A DNA stretch of 7,996 nt, taken from the NCBI GenBank assembly GCA_002707085.1, contig PALY01000103.1, positions 1-7,996 of the forward strand, read 5' to 3'. Origin of the DNA: Deltaproteobacteria bacterium (GTDB lineage Bacteria > Myxococcota_A > UBA796). This document shows, one piece after another, positions 1-6,783 of this stretch (within the stretch, counting starts at the first letter, position 1; the number at the start of each line of letters is the position of its first letter). The notes beneath the pieces are model-generated. The model made no database searches and was not told where the DNA came from. It was given only the letters and a program-made list of their open reading frames with translations. The translations under genes and the position numbers were made by a program.

Positions 1-500
1 TCGAAGAACGGATTTTTCGTGAGCGCTTTCATTTCTGGAGCCACTGCAAAATCATGTTTTCCGCTTACTCGACGACGCACCTCACCCGCCAACGACACAA
101 AAGTCGCATGGTCGGGCGACTCCTCTTGAAGCTGGAGCGCATCAAGGATCGATTTGGGAGCCAACAACGCGTGCGCAGCAGTGTCCCCCACCCGAAGTGA
201 ATCCGTTCGATGAGATTCCGGATCGACGTGACACCCGATACTCCAGGCCACAGCCAAAGGAAGTTGGCCTGGTAGTAGATCCAACGCCTCCAACCCATGG
301 TCCTCAATATATGCTTGAGCAGCATCACGGGTCGCTGAACTCAATTCTACGCCCGGAGATAAAATAAAGCGGTGTGATTCACCCTTAGATGGCCTTGGGG
401 AGGCCAGTACGGGTATGGAAAGCAACCGCCCTCGGATACGCAAGGCATCCAAAACCAGCACCATCGCCACCAATCCCCACAGTACTTCCGCCCAGAACAT
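1..500 (-). CDS. Unrecognised membrane-anchored protein, 3' end cut by window edge
   Basis: An uninterrupted frame runs from an ATG at 500-498 to the left edge, giving 166 residues with no stop. The start is well supported: GGAGG lies 6 nt upstream (plus-strand 507-511) and an in-frame stop lies just before it. The N-terminus (about residues 4-20, FWAEVLWGLVAMVLVLDAL) is one hydrophobic helix followed by the basic stretch RIRGR, so the rest of the protein is probably cytoplasmic. After that comes a soluble region with the phrases SPGVELSSATRDAAQAYI and GLEALDLLPGQLP. I do not recognise the family with confidence. A membrane-anchored enzyme is possible, but no catalytic motif is visible in this portion. 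The gene begins 61 nt after the kinase stop on the same strand, so the two are probably co-transcribed. I am confident it is a real gene; its function is unknown. Confidence 0.8.
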   Translation of the reverse strand, partial: MFWAEVLWGLVAMVLVLDALRIRGRLLSIPVLASPRPSKGESHRFILSPGVELSSATRDAAQAYIEDHGLEALDLLPGQLPLAVAWSIGCHVDPESHRTDSLRVGDTAAHALLAPKSILDALQLQEESPDHATFVSLAGEVRRRVSGKHDFAVAPEMKALTKNPFF

Positions 501-506
501 CGCTGT

Positions 507-511
507 CCTCC
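507..511 (-). promoter_or_regulatory. Shine-Dalgarno (GGAGG) of the left-edge gene
   Basis: On the minus strand GGAGG precedes the ATG at 500 with a 6-nt spacer (ACAGCG). It fixes the start of a gene that is otherwise hard to see because its 3' end is missing. It lies in the short gap after the kinase stop, as expected for the second gene of an operon. Confidence 0.8.
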
Positions 512-561
512 ACAACCGATGTACTACCCGAAGCGCTCAGCGTCCAAAAGTCATGCAGGCT

Positions 562-1692
562 TCAACCCGTCAGAAACCACCACAGGGATAGAACAAATGC
601 AATGGCCAATAAAACATGCTGGACCATTTCCGTATGCAGCCAAGGGAAAATAGGAGCGCGCATAGCGGGAACGGTAGTCTTTCCTGCCGTAAGAATAGAT
701 GGGTCGTCACTGGTGAATAGCAGATCAGCTGACGGAAGCACCGAGGCATCTCGCATTTTCCGTTGACGTTCTTTCACGAGCGGTGGAACCCGCTTTCGCG
801 CAAACCGCCGTAGACTCACCCCCCCGATCTCATCCGACAATTCCAGACACTGTTCATGCACCAAATCGGCACTGGGACGACTTTCAGGGTCACGGGCCAA
901 CATTCCCTGCAATAGCCCCTCAAGCTTCTTCCACCACACAGCCCCCCAGACGGGATCTCGGATTTCTCGTATCTGTGCATCTCTTCCGGTGCTGTATTTG
1001 TCCTCTCTCAAAGGGAGACGACTGGCACCCTCACCCTTTAAAAGTTCGATCAAAGTGATGCCCAACGCGAAAATATCCACCGCTGGCGTCAACTCTTCAT
1101 TCAGCCATTGCTCGGGCGCCATGTACCGCGCAGTTCCAAACTGTACTGACCGGGTCTGACCCTCTCGATCAAAATCCGCACGAGCGATACCAAAGTCCAA
1201 GATTTTCAAGGTGCCGTGTTCACTCAACAGTAAATTCGATGGTTTGATATCTCGATGAATGACCTGAAGTGGCCGCCCCGTCGTGGGACTCAGTGTCGAC
1301 CATGCCGCATGAAGACCACTGGCTGCAGCAAGCACAACTTCAAGCGCTGCCCGTGGAGGTAGCGGTCCGTGACCAAGCAGTCGGCCCATGTCCACCCCTG
1401 GGACATATTCCATAAAAATAGCCGGCCGCCCATCGATCTCAATAAGATCAAACACCTTCACGATGTTGTCATGGTTCAACTGCGCCAACAAACGAGCTTC
1501 GTCCCGTTGCCGACCCACAACATCTTCATTTCCAGTCAACTCTTCATTCAAGATCTTAATGGCAATGCGTTGAACAAAATTCTGCCGGCTTCGGACATCG
1601 GCCAAATAAACGGAACCAAAGCCCCCCTTACCCAAGGCTTCAACAAACGAGATTCGCCTTCGCGTTTCCTCCTCGGAGTTTGGAATCGTCAT
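562..1692 (-). CDS. Tail-anchored Hanks-type Ser/Thr protein kinase
   Basis: This 376-residue protein should transfer phosphate from ATP to Ser/Thr residues of unknown partners at the inner face of the membrane. All key kinase elements are present: the glycine-rich loop GKGGFGSV (21-28), the ATP lysine in AIK (K46), its likely glutamate partner (E65), the catalytic loop HRDIKPSN (146-153, D148), DFG (166-168), and GTARYMAPEQ (186-195) followed by D206 in the F-helix. The kinase domain ends near residue 285. A basic, probably disordered linker follows, and the last ~20 residues (VLLAIAFVLSLWWFLTG) form a single TM helix, leaving almost nothing outside. It therefore lacks the PASTA or other extracellular sensor domain of PknB-type receptors. 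The ATG at 1692 has only a weak ribosome-binding site but directly precedes the kinase fold. Its closest neighbour downstream is another membrane-anchored protein, a candidate partner or substrate (inference). Confidence 0.93.
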   Translation of the reverse strand: MTIPNSEEETRRRISFVEALGKGGFGSVYLADVRSRQNFVQRIAIKILNEELTGNEDVVGRQRDEARLLAQLNHDNIVKVFDLIEIDGRPAIFMEYVPGVDMGRLLGHGPLPPRAALEVVLAAASGLHAAWSTLSPTTGRPLQVIHRDIKPSNLLLSEHGTLKILDFGIARADFDREGQTRSVQFGTARYMAPEQWLNEELTPAVDIFALGITLIELLKGEGASRLPLREDKYSTGRDAQIREIRDPVWGAVWWKKLEGLLQGMLARDPESRPSADLVHEQCLELSDEIGGVSLRRFARKRVPPLVKERQRKMRDASVLPSADLLFTSDDPSILTAGKTTVPAMRAPIFPWLHTEMVQHVLLAIAFVLSLWWFLTG

Positions 1693-1758
1693 ACGGCAAC
1701 ACTACCAAGCCCCATGACCAACTGAAACCATCTTCACCCGACGCTATACTCACAGCTG

Positions 1759-1839
1759 TAATGGCCTATATTCATCTGCAATAAAGATTACTTACACCAA
1801 AGACACCTTTGCATCCGGGGTCCTCACCCTAGGCCATTA
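1759..1839. repeat. Perfect 10-bp inverted repeat in the divergent intergenic region
   Basis: TAATGGCCTA (1759-1768) and TAGGCCATTA (1830-1839) are exact reverse complements separated by 61 bp. Within that interval are smaller dyads: TGCAA (1778-1782) with TTGCA (1809-1813), and CAAAG (1798-1802) with CTTTG (1807-1811) around an ACAC loop. The region lies between the divergent kinase and two-TM genes, so it could be a paired operator for a looping regulator, or a structured leader element. The right arm overlaps a possible kinase -10 box, which favours an operator role (inference). Confidence 0.55.
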
Positions 1840-1864
1840 TCTACCCATACCATTGACACCCCAA
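1836..1864 (-). promoter_or_regulatory. Possible promoter of the kinase gene
   Basis: On the minus strand TTGGGG (plus 1859-1864) and GATAAT (plus 1836-1841) are separated by exactly 17 bp. The -10 matches the sigma70 consensus at five of six positions and the -35 at only three. Transcription would start near 1829 and give the kinase an untranslated leader of about 135 nt. The -10 overlaps one arm of the 1759-1839 inverted repeat. Confidence 0.3.
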
Positions 1865-1931
1865 GTGGATTCTCACCAAAACAGAGCGTCCACAGCAACA
1901 CCCGTGGCCAACACAGCGTCGACCGGCAGGG

Positions 1932-1937
1932 TATACA
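1932..1937 (+). promoter_or_regulatory. -10-like TATACA placed for a leaderless transcript
   Basis: TATACA lies exactly 6 nt before the GTG start at 1944, so a normal +1 would fall on the start codon itself. I see no good -35 at 16-18 bp. There is also no convincing Shine-Dalgarno before this GTG, which fits a leaderless mRNA. The same arrangement occurs before the gene at 7299. Confidence 0.4.
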
Positions 1938-1943
1938 AGAATC

Positions 1944-2357
1944 GTGACGACAAAGACTTACGAAGCCCTGCTCCGCCGCAAAGACATTCCTGATGCCGAG
2001 GTGGGCAACATCGTGGAAATCGCAGCGAGGCTTCAGGATAACTCCCAACAAAACGAGCCTACAGCTTCCGAAGAGGACATCAAGCGGGTAGCGAGCGAAC
2101 TCGACATCGACGATCAATATGTCGAGCAAGCCATTGCTCAATGGCGATCAGGCACTGAAACGCAAACAGTGACCGCCCGACGAGCCGAGATGCGGAAGAA
2201 CGGATTCCGTATTCTGTGGGCATTTTTGTTTATCATCGCCATCATCGGCGCTGGAAGCGCACTTCTTTTGAATGCAATCGCCCCCATCCAGACTGAATTC
2301 TTGGCTGTGGGTGCGGTGGTATTCGCTGCCATCATTGTGCGCGTACTGTTCTCATGA
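1944..2357 (+). CDS. Small two-TM membrane protein with N-terminal helical domain
   Basis: This 137-residue protein begins with a GTG; no ATG, GTG or TTG occurs in frame upstream before a stop, and the next in-frame Met would delete the N-terminal domain. Residues ~5-70 are a charged helical domain of the form DAEVGNIVEIAARLQ ... ASEEDIKRVASELDIDDQYVEQAI. That pattern resembles a short domain common at the N-terminus of small membrane proteins of Myxococcota-type bacteria (from memory, not checked by search). Residues ~88-110 (ILWAFLFIIAIIGAGSALLL) and ~117-136 (FLAVGAVVFAAIIVRVLF) form two TM helices. Its stop codon overlaps the start of the radical SAM gene (ATGA), so the two are translationally coupled and probably act together. 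No enzymatic motif is visible; a scaffold or regulatory role is a guess. Confidence 0.85.
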   Translation: MTTKTYEALLRRKDIPDAEVGNIVEIAARLQDNSQQNEPTASEEDIKRVASELDIDDQYVEQAIAQWRSGTETQTVTARRAEMRKNGFRILWAFLFIIAIIGAGSALLLNAIAPIQTEFLAVGAVVFAAIIVRVLFS

Positions 2358-4444
2358 GTACGCGCATCACACTGACGCTGCCCCCACTCTCGCAGCTCAA
2401 TACCCCCTACCCTTCCATCGCATATCTGGCGCGAGCGCTCAAAGACTCTGGACGACAATGTCATCTTCGAGACGTGGGACTTGAAGTCATGTTGGAGCTA
2501 TTTTCCAAGCCAGGGCTGACTCGAATATTTGATGCGATTGAAAACGAAGATCAACTCCCAAGCCCCGCATGGCGAACACTCGCCCTCCGCGAACAATATG
2601 AGGGGGTAATCGATGCCGTCATTCGATTCCTCCAAGGCAGGGATCGGACTTTAGCCACCCGGATATTGGACACCCCGTTTTTGCCACAAGGTCCTCGGCT
2701 GTCGACAGTTGACCTTTCACGTTTTGGAGATCTCGCCGTTGATGACGCTGCACGTCATCTCTGCACATTGTTCCTTGAAGACTTGGCCGATTTGGTCACA
2801 AGTTGCATTGATCGTGGCTTTAGCTTGGCTTGTTATCAACATCACTTGGCTACAGGCCCTGTGCGATTTGAACCCATCGAAGAACGACTATCTAAAACAA
2901 ATGTCCTCGATGAATTCTTGGATGCCCGAACAGACGCGCTCATCGAAGAGACAAAACCCGATGTAGTCGGAATCAGCGTTCCGTTTCCAGGAATGCTGAT
3001 TGGCGCGCTGCGAATGGGCCGCCGCCTGAAAAAGGCGGGTATCACCGTGGTGTTGGGTGGTGGATACATCAATACCGAACTCCGTGAAGTGAATGAACCA
3101 CGACTTTGGGACTACGTCGATGCCATTACGTACGACGACGGAGAAGGACCTTTTCTCGCATTTTTGGATCACTTAGAAGGGCAAAGCGACTTGCGGCACC
3201 GAACCCGCACAAAGAACGGCCTCCACGAGCAACCCGTACCCAAGCGCCCCTTTGTTTCCGCGGCATGGTACGGCGATTTACGCCTTGATCGGTACCTGCA
3301 ACTGATCGACTCAGAAAACCCAGCCCACAGGCTGTGGTCCGATGGGAGATGGAACAAAATCACATTGGCGCATGGCTGCTACTGGAAGAAGTGTGCTTTT
3401 TGCGATGTCGAACTGGACTACATCGCCAGATACGAGCCAGCCCGCATATCGCAGTTGGTGGACGCGATGGAAGAACTGATCGAAACCACCGGCCAATCGG
3501 GTTTCCACATTGTGGATGAAGCCGCACCTCCCAAACTCATGCGAGACATGGCACTTGAAATTTTGGACCGTTCCCTGAGCGTTTCATGGTGGGGCAACAT
3601 CCGATTTGAACGTGCGTTCTCCCCTGATATGTGTCGCCTCCTCGCTGCCAGCGGACTCATCGCCGTCACTGGCGGTTTAGAAGTTGCGTCCAACCGTCTC
3701 CTTGAAGTCATCGACAAAGGAATCACTGTAGAACAAGCTGCCCGTGCTGCACATGCGTTTGGCGAGGCGGGTGTCCTGGTCCACGCTTATCTGATGTACG
3801 GATTCCCATCTCAATCCGAACAAGAGACCGTAGATTCCATGGAAGTTGTCCGGCAGATGTTCGCCACCGGTGTACTTACATCCGGCTTTTGGCATCGGTT
3901 TGTACTCACCCGACATTCTCTCGTCTTCCAGAATCCTGACCATTACGGAGTGAAAATCCCCCCTCTTCCCGAGGGTCCATTGTTCGCGACCAACGATATT
4001 CCTCATACCGATCCAACAGGGGCTGATCCTGAACGTTTCGATCGCGGACTCGTTCATTCCATCCGAGACTGGATGCGCGGGGAAAACCTGGAACGACCCG
4101 CCCACATATGGTTCGACCCCCCATTGATTCCCGCACAAGAACATCCCCGACGGATTGAAAATGCCATATCCAGCCCTGTAGACGAAACCGGAGATCGACT
4201 CGTTTGGCTGGGAGGCCACGTACTGGAAAGTCCCAATGGACTCCTACTTCACCACTTGGATGGAGAGGTCACCGTCGGTGGAAAGAGTGAAGAGCGTGAG
4301 TGGCTGCATGAAGTGATCGAAGCGGCACGACCCGGCTGTGACCCGCTGTATGCGCAAGACGCCATCGACAGCTTTCCTGGACGCTGGGACCGATATCAGC
4401 GGCGCTGGCAAAAGGTACGTGCAGCAGGAATGGTTCAGGTCTGA
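2354..4444 (+). CDS. B12-binding-type radical SAM protein of unknown substrate
   Basis: This 696-residue protein should use a [4Fe-4S] cluster and S-adenosylmethionine to generate a 5'-deoxyadenosyl radical. The N-terminal part holds a Rossmann-like segment resembling the cobalamin-binding domain of this superfamily (KPDVVGISVPFPGM, ~201-214; GGGY at 235-238). I do not see the DxHxxG cobalamin-ligand motif, and many family members lack it. The cluster motif is HGCYWKKCAFCD with C342, C347 and C350, that is CX4CX2C instead of the usual CX3CX2C. Further radical SAM core features are GGLEVAS from 440 and the strand MYGFP (481-485). After ~residue 560 comes an extra C-terminal region, perhaps a winged-helix-like module (RLVWLGGHVLES onward). 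The gene overlaps the preceding two-TM gene by 4 nt. No nearby gene reveals the substrate, and no small precursor-peptide gene is visible. Methylation, tailoring of a lipid or cofactor, and ring chemistry are all open. Confidence 0.92.
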   Translation: MSTRITLTLPPLSQLNTPYPSIAYLARALKDSGRQCHLRDVGLEVMLELFSKPGLTRIFDAIENEDQLPSPAWRTLALREQYEGVIDAVIRFLQGRDRTLATRILDTPFLPQGPRLSTVDLSRFGDLAVDDAARHLCTLFLEDLADLVTSCIDRGFSLACYQHHLATGPVRFEPIEERLSKTNVLDEFLDARTDALIEETKPDVVGISVPFPGMLIGALRMGRRLKKAGITVVLGGGYINTELREVNEPRLWDYVDAITYDDGEGPFLAFLDHLEGQSDLRHRTRTKNGLHEQPVPKRPFVSAAWYGDLRLDRYLQLIDSENPAHRLWSDGRWNKITLAHGCYWKKCAFCDVELDYIARYEPARISQLVDAMEELIETTGQSGFHIVDEAAPPKLMRDMALEILDRSLSVSWWGNIRFERAFSPDMCRLLAASGLIAVTGGLEVASNRLLEVIDKGITVEQAARAAHAFGEAGVLVHAYLMYGFPSQSEQETVDSMEVVRQMFATGVLTSGFWHRFVLTRHSLVFQNPDHYGVKIPPLPEGPLFATNDIPHTDPTGADPERFDRGLVHSIRDWMRGENLERPAHIWFDPPLIPAQEHPRRIENAISSPVDETGDRLVWLGGHVLESPNGLLLHHLDGEVTVGGKSEEREWLHEVIEAARPGCDPLYAQDAIDSFPGRWDRYQRRWQKVRAAGMVQV

Positions 4445-4454
4445 TCCAAAGTAA

Positions 4455-4483
4455 AACGCCGCGTGTGGGGGGCACGCGACGTT
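4455..4483 (-). terminator. Intrinsic terminator of the min operon
   Basis: Arms 4455-4465 (AACGCCGCGTG) and 4473-4483 (CACGCGACGTT) pair over 11 positions with one mismatch around a 7-nt loop. On the minus strand the hairpin is followed by TTTTACTTT, so it terminates transcripts arriving from minE. On the plus strand it is followed by G-rich sequence, so it should be a poor terminator for the convergent radical SAM gene, although it may still stabilise that mRNA end. Confidence 0.7.
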
Positions 4484-4508
4484 CGGGGGATGTCAGAGCA
4501 AGCCAATC

Positions 4509-4784
4509 TTAGGCAGGCAAGGCTCGCTCGATGACGCGGCGCACAGGCACCGAACTGATAAGAGCGATTCGGTCGTCTCCACGCTCAAGACGAACAATGC
4601 TGTTGTCTCGATCGATTTCGACGTATTTCTGAATCACTGCGGTAATTTCATCTTGCATGGCATCCAACTGGGCCGGAGTAAGGTCCACTTGGTCATGAAT
4701 GAGAAGCACCTTGAGTCGTTGCTTCGCATCGTCTTTTGATGTCCGGTTGTCACGGTTGAAAAGCTTGTTGATGAGCGTGTTCAT
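4509..4784 (-). CDS. minE: MinE, topological specificity factor of the Min system
   Basis: MinE stimulates the MinD ATPase at the membrane and drives the pole-to-pole behaviour that keeps MinC away from mid-cell. The 91-residue length is normal. The N-terminus MNTLINKLFNR matches the membrane-targeting segment, followed by SKDDAKQRLKVLLIHDQVDL, the MinD-contact helix with its characteristic KQRLKVLLIHDQ core. The C-terminal dimerisation half contains EITAVIQKYVEID and the conserved Leu/Ile pattern. The ATG overlaps the minD stop by one base (TAATG). A G-rich Shine-Dalgarno-like stretch (plus 4789-4796) precedes it, so translation is coupled to minD. It is the last gene of the operon. Confidence 0.97.
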   Translation of the reverse strand: MNTLINKLFNRDNRTSKDDAKQRLKVLLIHDQVDLTPAQLDAMQDEITAVIQKYVEIDRDNSIVRLERGDDRIALISSVPVRRVIERALPA

Positions 4785-5602
4785 TACGCCACCCCCTGTG
4801 CTGCCGCACCGAATCCCATCCAGCGTTTCATCGTCCCCCAGAGGCCATTGCCTTCACTGAAGTCGAGTTCTGGAACATCGGGTTCGCCTGCGACCCTTCG
4901 AGCGCAGCGTCGGAAAGCCTCTCCAACCACGCTCGCTTCATCAAACACTGCTGGAACACCGCGATTGGCGCTAATGATGATGTCTTCATGGTCTGGAATG
5001 ATTCCAAGAAGTGGAATCGCCAGAATCTCAAGGATGTCTTCCTTGTTCATCATGTCGCCACGAGAAACCATCTTGTTGCGGTACCGGTTGATGATCAACT
5101 GTGGTTCTGGCAACTCAGCTGCCTCCACCATGCCAATGATTCTGTCGGCATCACGGATTGCACTGACTTCTGGCGTCGTCACAATCACTGCGCGATCAGC
5201 ACCAGCAACAGCATTCTTGAAGCCTTGCTCAATTCCTGCTGGGCAATCAACAAGAACGTAATCAAACTCTTCTTTGAGCTTGTCCGTCAGTTCCCGCATC
5301 TGTTGTGGGGTGACAGCATTCTTGTCGCGGGTTTGTGCAGCCGGCAACAAGTACAAGCCATCCGCTCGCTTGTCGCGGATAAGCGCCTGCTTCAAACGGC
5401 ACTCCCCTTCGATCACGTGTACAAGGTCGTATACGATTCGATTTTCAAGGCCGAGGATGACATCGAGATTGCGTAGACCGATATCGGCGTCGACTACAGC
5501 AACCGTTGCACCCTGCAGGGCCAATGCAACACCCAAGTTGGCAGAAGTTGTGGTCTTGCCCACGCCTCCTTTACCGGATGTGATGACGATACATTCGCTC
5601 AT
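4784..5602 (-). CDS. minD: MinD, septum-site-determining ATPase
   Basis: MinD is a deviant Walker A ATPase that dimerises with ATP on the inner membrane and recruits MinC and MinE. I start it at the ATG at 5602 (272 residues), because AGGAG lies 7 nt upstream (plus 5610-5614) and the protein then begins MSECIVITSGKGGVGKTT. An in-frame ATG at 5632 would only add a ten-residue, non-conserved extension. The signature KGGVGKT (11-17, with K11 and K16) is followed by DADIGLRNLDVILGL and VLVDCPAGIEQGF (Walker B region). The C-terminus LWGTMKRWMGFG is an amphipathic membrane-targeting helix, with a short tail AAAQGVA beyond it, slightly longer than in classical MinD. It lies 53 nt after minC and overlaps minE by one base. 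Confidence 0.97.
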   Translation of the reverse strand: MSECIVITSGKGGVGKTTTSANLGVALALQGATVAVVDADIGLRNLDVILGLENRIVYDLVHVIEGECRLKQALIRDKRADGLYLLPAAQTRDKNAVTPQQMRELTDKLKEEFDYVLVDCPAGIEQGFKNAVAGADRAVIVTTPEVSAIRDADRIIGMVEAAELPEPQLIINRYRNKMVSRGDMMNKEDILEILAIPLLGIIPDHEDIIISANRGVPAVFDEASVVGEAFRRCARRVAGEPDVPELDFSEGNGLWGTMKRWMGFGAAAQGVA

Positions 5603-5655
5603 GGTTTCTCTCCTGATGGAGGGGACCAGCAACCAGGACGGTTACCGGAAAGAAT

Positions 5656-6678
5656 TCAGGCCGGTAGGCGACCTTGATAGGAATCGATTCGAATTTCACC
5701 ATTCTCCACCCAAGCGATTTCAGGCGAGAACTGGCGAGAAAGGGAACGGGAGCGTCCCAGGAAACTAGAAATACCACCGACCACATCTCCCTGAAGCTTA
5801 GACAAGCCATGAGCAGCGGGTTCTTCTGGCAATACAGGCTCTTCACCTGTAAAGCCGATGTGGTTGGCAATTCGCAACTGGGGTGAACCCAGGTCGAAGG
5901 TAATAATCACAGCGCGATCGTCTCCACGAGCGCCGGCGTGCGCAAGGCCACGCAATGAACCAAAGACCACGATGTTTCCATCGGCCTCGATGTGCGCGCC
6001 CGCATTTACATCGCCGTACACCATGACATCACCGGCAAAGCGAATGGTCTTGCCAGAGCGCAACGTCTTTTCAAGTACCATCACACGGCGACCCGCTTCA
6101 CTGGGAACAGGGCCATCAGGTTCAATGATGTCCGTATTCTCGACGTCAGCAAGCGTATCGATCGCACTTAAATCAGAAATAATATCAAGAAGGCCATCCG
6201 CCTCTGCAACGGGTTCTGACTCTTCTGGAGAAAGGGGCAAATCCGTGGGAATCGCCTCATCTTCCTCTTCCACCTCAAAGACTTCTGCCATCGGGGCGCC
6301 AGTAAACACGAGCGGCATGCGAGGACAGGTATCAAGTGGGGTGGTAATCATGGGCAACTTGAAGCTCTGCTCCGCATACTTATGTACACTTTCTGGCGTA
6401 CATTCGACCGCAATCACAGAGGCCTGAAAGCCGTCCCTCAAGAGGGAACTGATTCGACGCACCTCAAACAGGTCCAGATTTCGATTGCCCAGGTTTAAGC
6501 GAAGGTTTCTCCCACGGAGACCTTCGGAATAATCTACGAGACCATCGGTCAATTTACCGCGGGCGTCGGTGTACGAAATGGACGGATCAATGGACAATGT
6601 CCAAATTTCGCCATCCTGGTCCAAGCGGACAGGACAGGTGTCCTCTGCGAACGATTGAGTCTGTTCTTTGGGCTGCAT
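5656..6678 (-). CDS. minC: MinC, FtsZ-polymerisation inhibitor, enlarged
   Basis: MinC binds MinD at the membrane and antagonises FtsZ assembly. The C-terminal domain is clear: VMVLEKTLRSGKTIRFAG with RSGK at 207-210 (equivalent of the MinD-contacting RSG loop), then the beta-helix repeats GDVMVYGDVNAGAHIEADG and IVVFGSLRGLAHAGARGD, ending SPEIAWVENGEIRI. Residues 1-~115 look like the MinC N-terminal domain (SISYTDARGKLTDGL, then VHKYAEQSFKLPMI). At 340 residues it is well over the ~230 typical of the family. The excess comes from an acidic interdomain linker (~130-195, rich in Glu, Asp, Pro) and an insertion of roughly 30-40 residues (~274-317) between the last beta-helix rung and the final strands, basic toward its end (GRSRSLSRQF). 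The start has no clear Shine-Dalgarno. It is the first gene of minC-minD-minE. Confidence 0.93.
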   Translation of the reverse strand: MQPKEQTQSFAEDTCPVRLDQDGEIWTLSIDPSISYTDARGKLTDGLVDYSEGLRGRNLRLNLGNRNLDLFEVRRISSLLRDGFQASVIAVECTPESVHKYAEQSFKLPMITTPLDTCPRMPLVFTGAPMAEVFEVEEEDEAIPTDLPLSPEESEPVAEADGLLDIISDLSAIDTLADVENTDIIEPDGPVPSEAGRRVMVLEKTLRSGKTIRFAGDVMVYGDVNAGAHIEADGNIVVFGSLRGLAHAGARGDDRAVIITFDLGSPQLRIANHIGFTGEEPVLPEEPAAHGLSKLQGDVVGGISSFLGRSRSLSRQFSPEIAWVENGEIRIDSYQGRLPA

Positions 6679-6733
6679 GGTGCGACTGCTATGGCTGGGG
6701 AAGCCGGGATTCAGCGGGGAGCGGGAGGGATCA

Positions 6734-6783
6734 AGAAAAAGAAAGAAAAGCGGAAGAGGACACGGGGGGTTCCCCTTCCGCTT
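6734..6783 (-). terminator. Intrinsic terminator upstream of minC
   Basis: On the minus strand AAGCGGAAG (plus 6775-6783) pairs perfectly with CTTCCGCTT (plus 6748-6756), and the stem can be extended inward past one mismatch by further G-C pairs. It is followed immediately by TTCTTTCTTTTTCTT. On the plus strand the hairpin is followed by ten G, so the element is directional. It ends the candidate small RNA or the glutaredoxin transcript about 55 nt before the minC start, which means minC needs either read-through or a promoter downstream of it. Confidence 0.7.

Noticed and set aside
65..328. Minus-strand frame of 87 residues
   Set aside because: It lies inside the longer open frame 500 to 1 on the same strand, which has a strong ribosome-binding site and a hydrophobic N-terminus. 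The 87-residue product is Trp/Arg-rich and resembles nothing.
1369..1725. Plus-strand frames antisense to the kinase (also 389-766 and 783-1058)
   Set aside because: They are opposite unmistakable kinase motifs or the left-edge gene, and show no domain, ribosome-binding site or compositional sign of coding.
1853..1858. TTGACA on the plus strand as a -35 for the two-TM gene
   Set aside because: The hexamer is perfect, but at 16-18 bp downstream there is only sequence such as CCAAAA and no usable -10, and it is 86 bp from the start codon.
1824..2141. Minus-strand frame of 105 residues in the divergent intergenic region
   Set aside because: It overlaps the start of the two-TM gene in antisense and has no ribosome-binding site or recognisable motif.
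3677..4219. Minus-strand frame of 180 residues opposite the radical SAM gene
   Set aside because: It is the longest antisense frame there, but it lies opposite conserved radical SAM core residues (MYGFP region) and reads as a random composition.
4988..5476. Plus-strand frames opposite minD
   Set aside because: MinD is certain on the other strand; these frames are shadows of its conserved codons.
5603..5632. Upstream ATG start for minD adding ten residues
   Set aside because: The ATG at 5602 has AGGAG at ideal spacing and gives the standard MinD N-terminus; the extension is not MinD-like.
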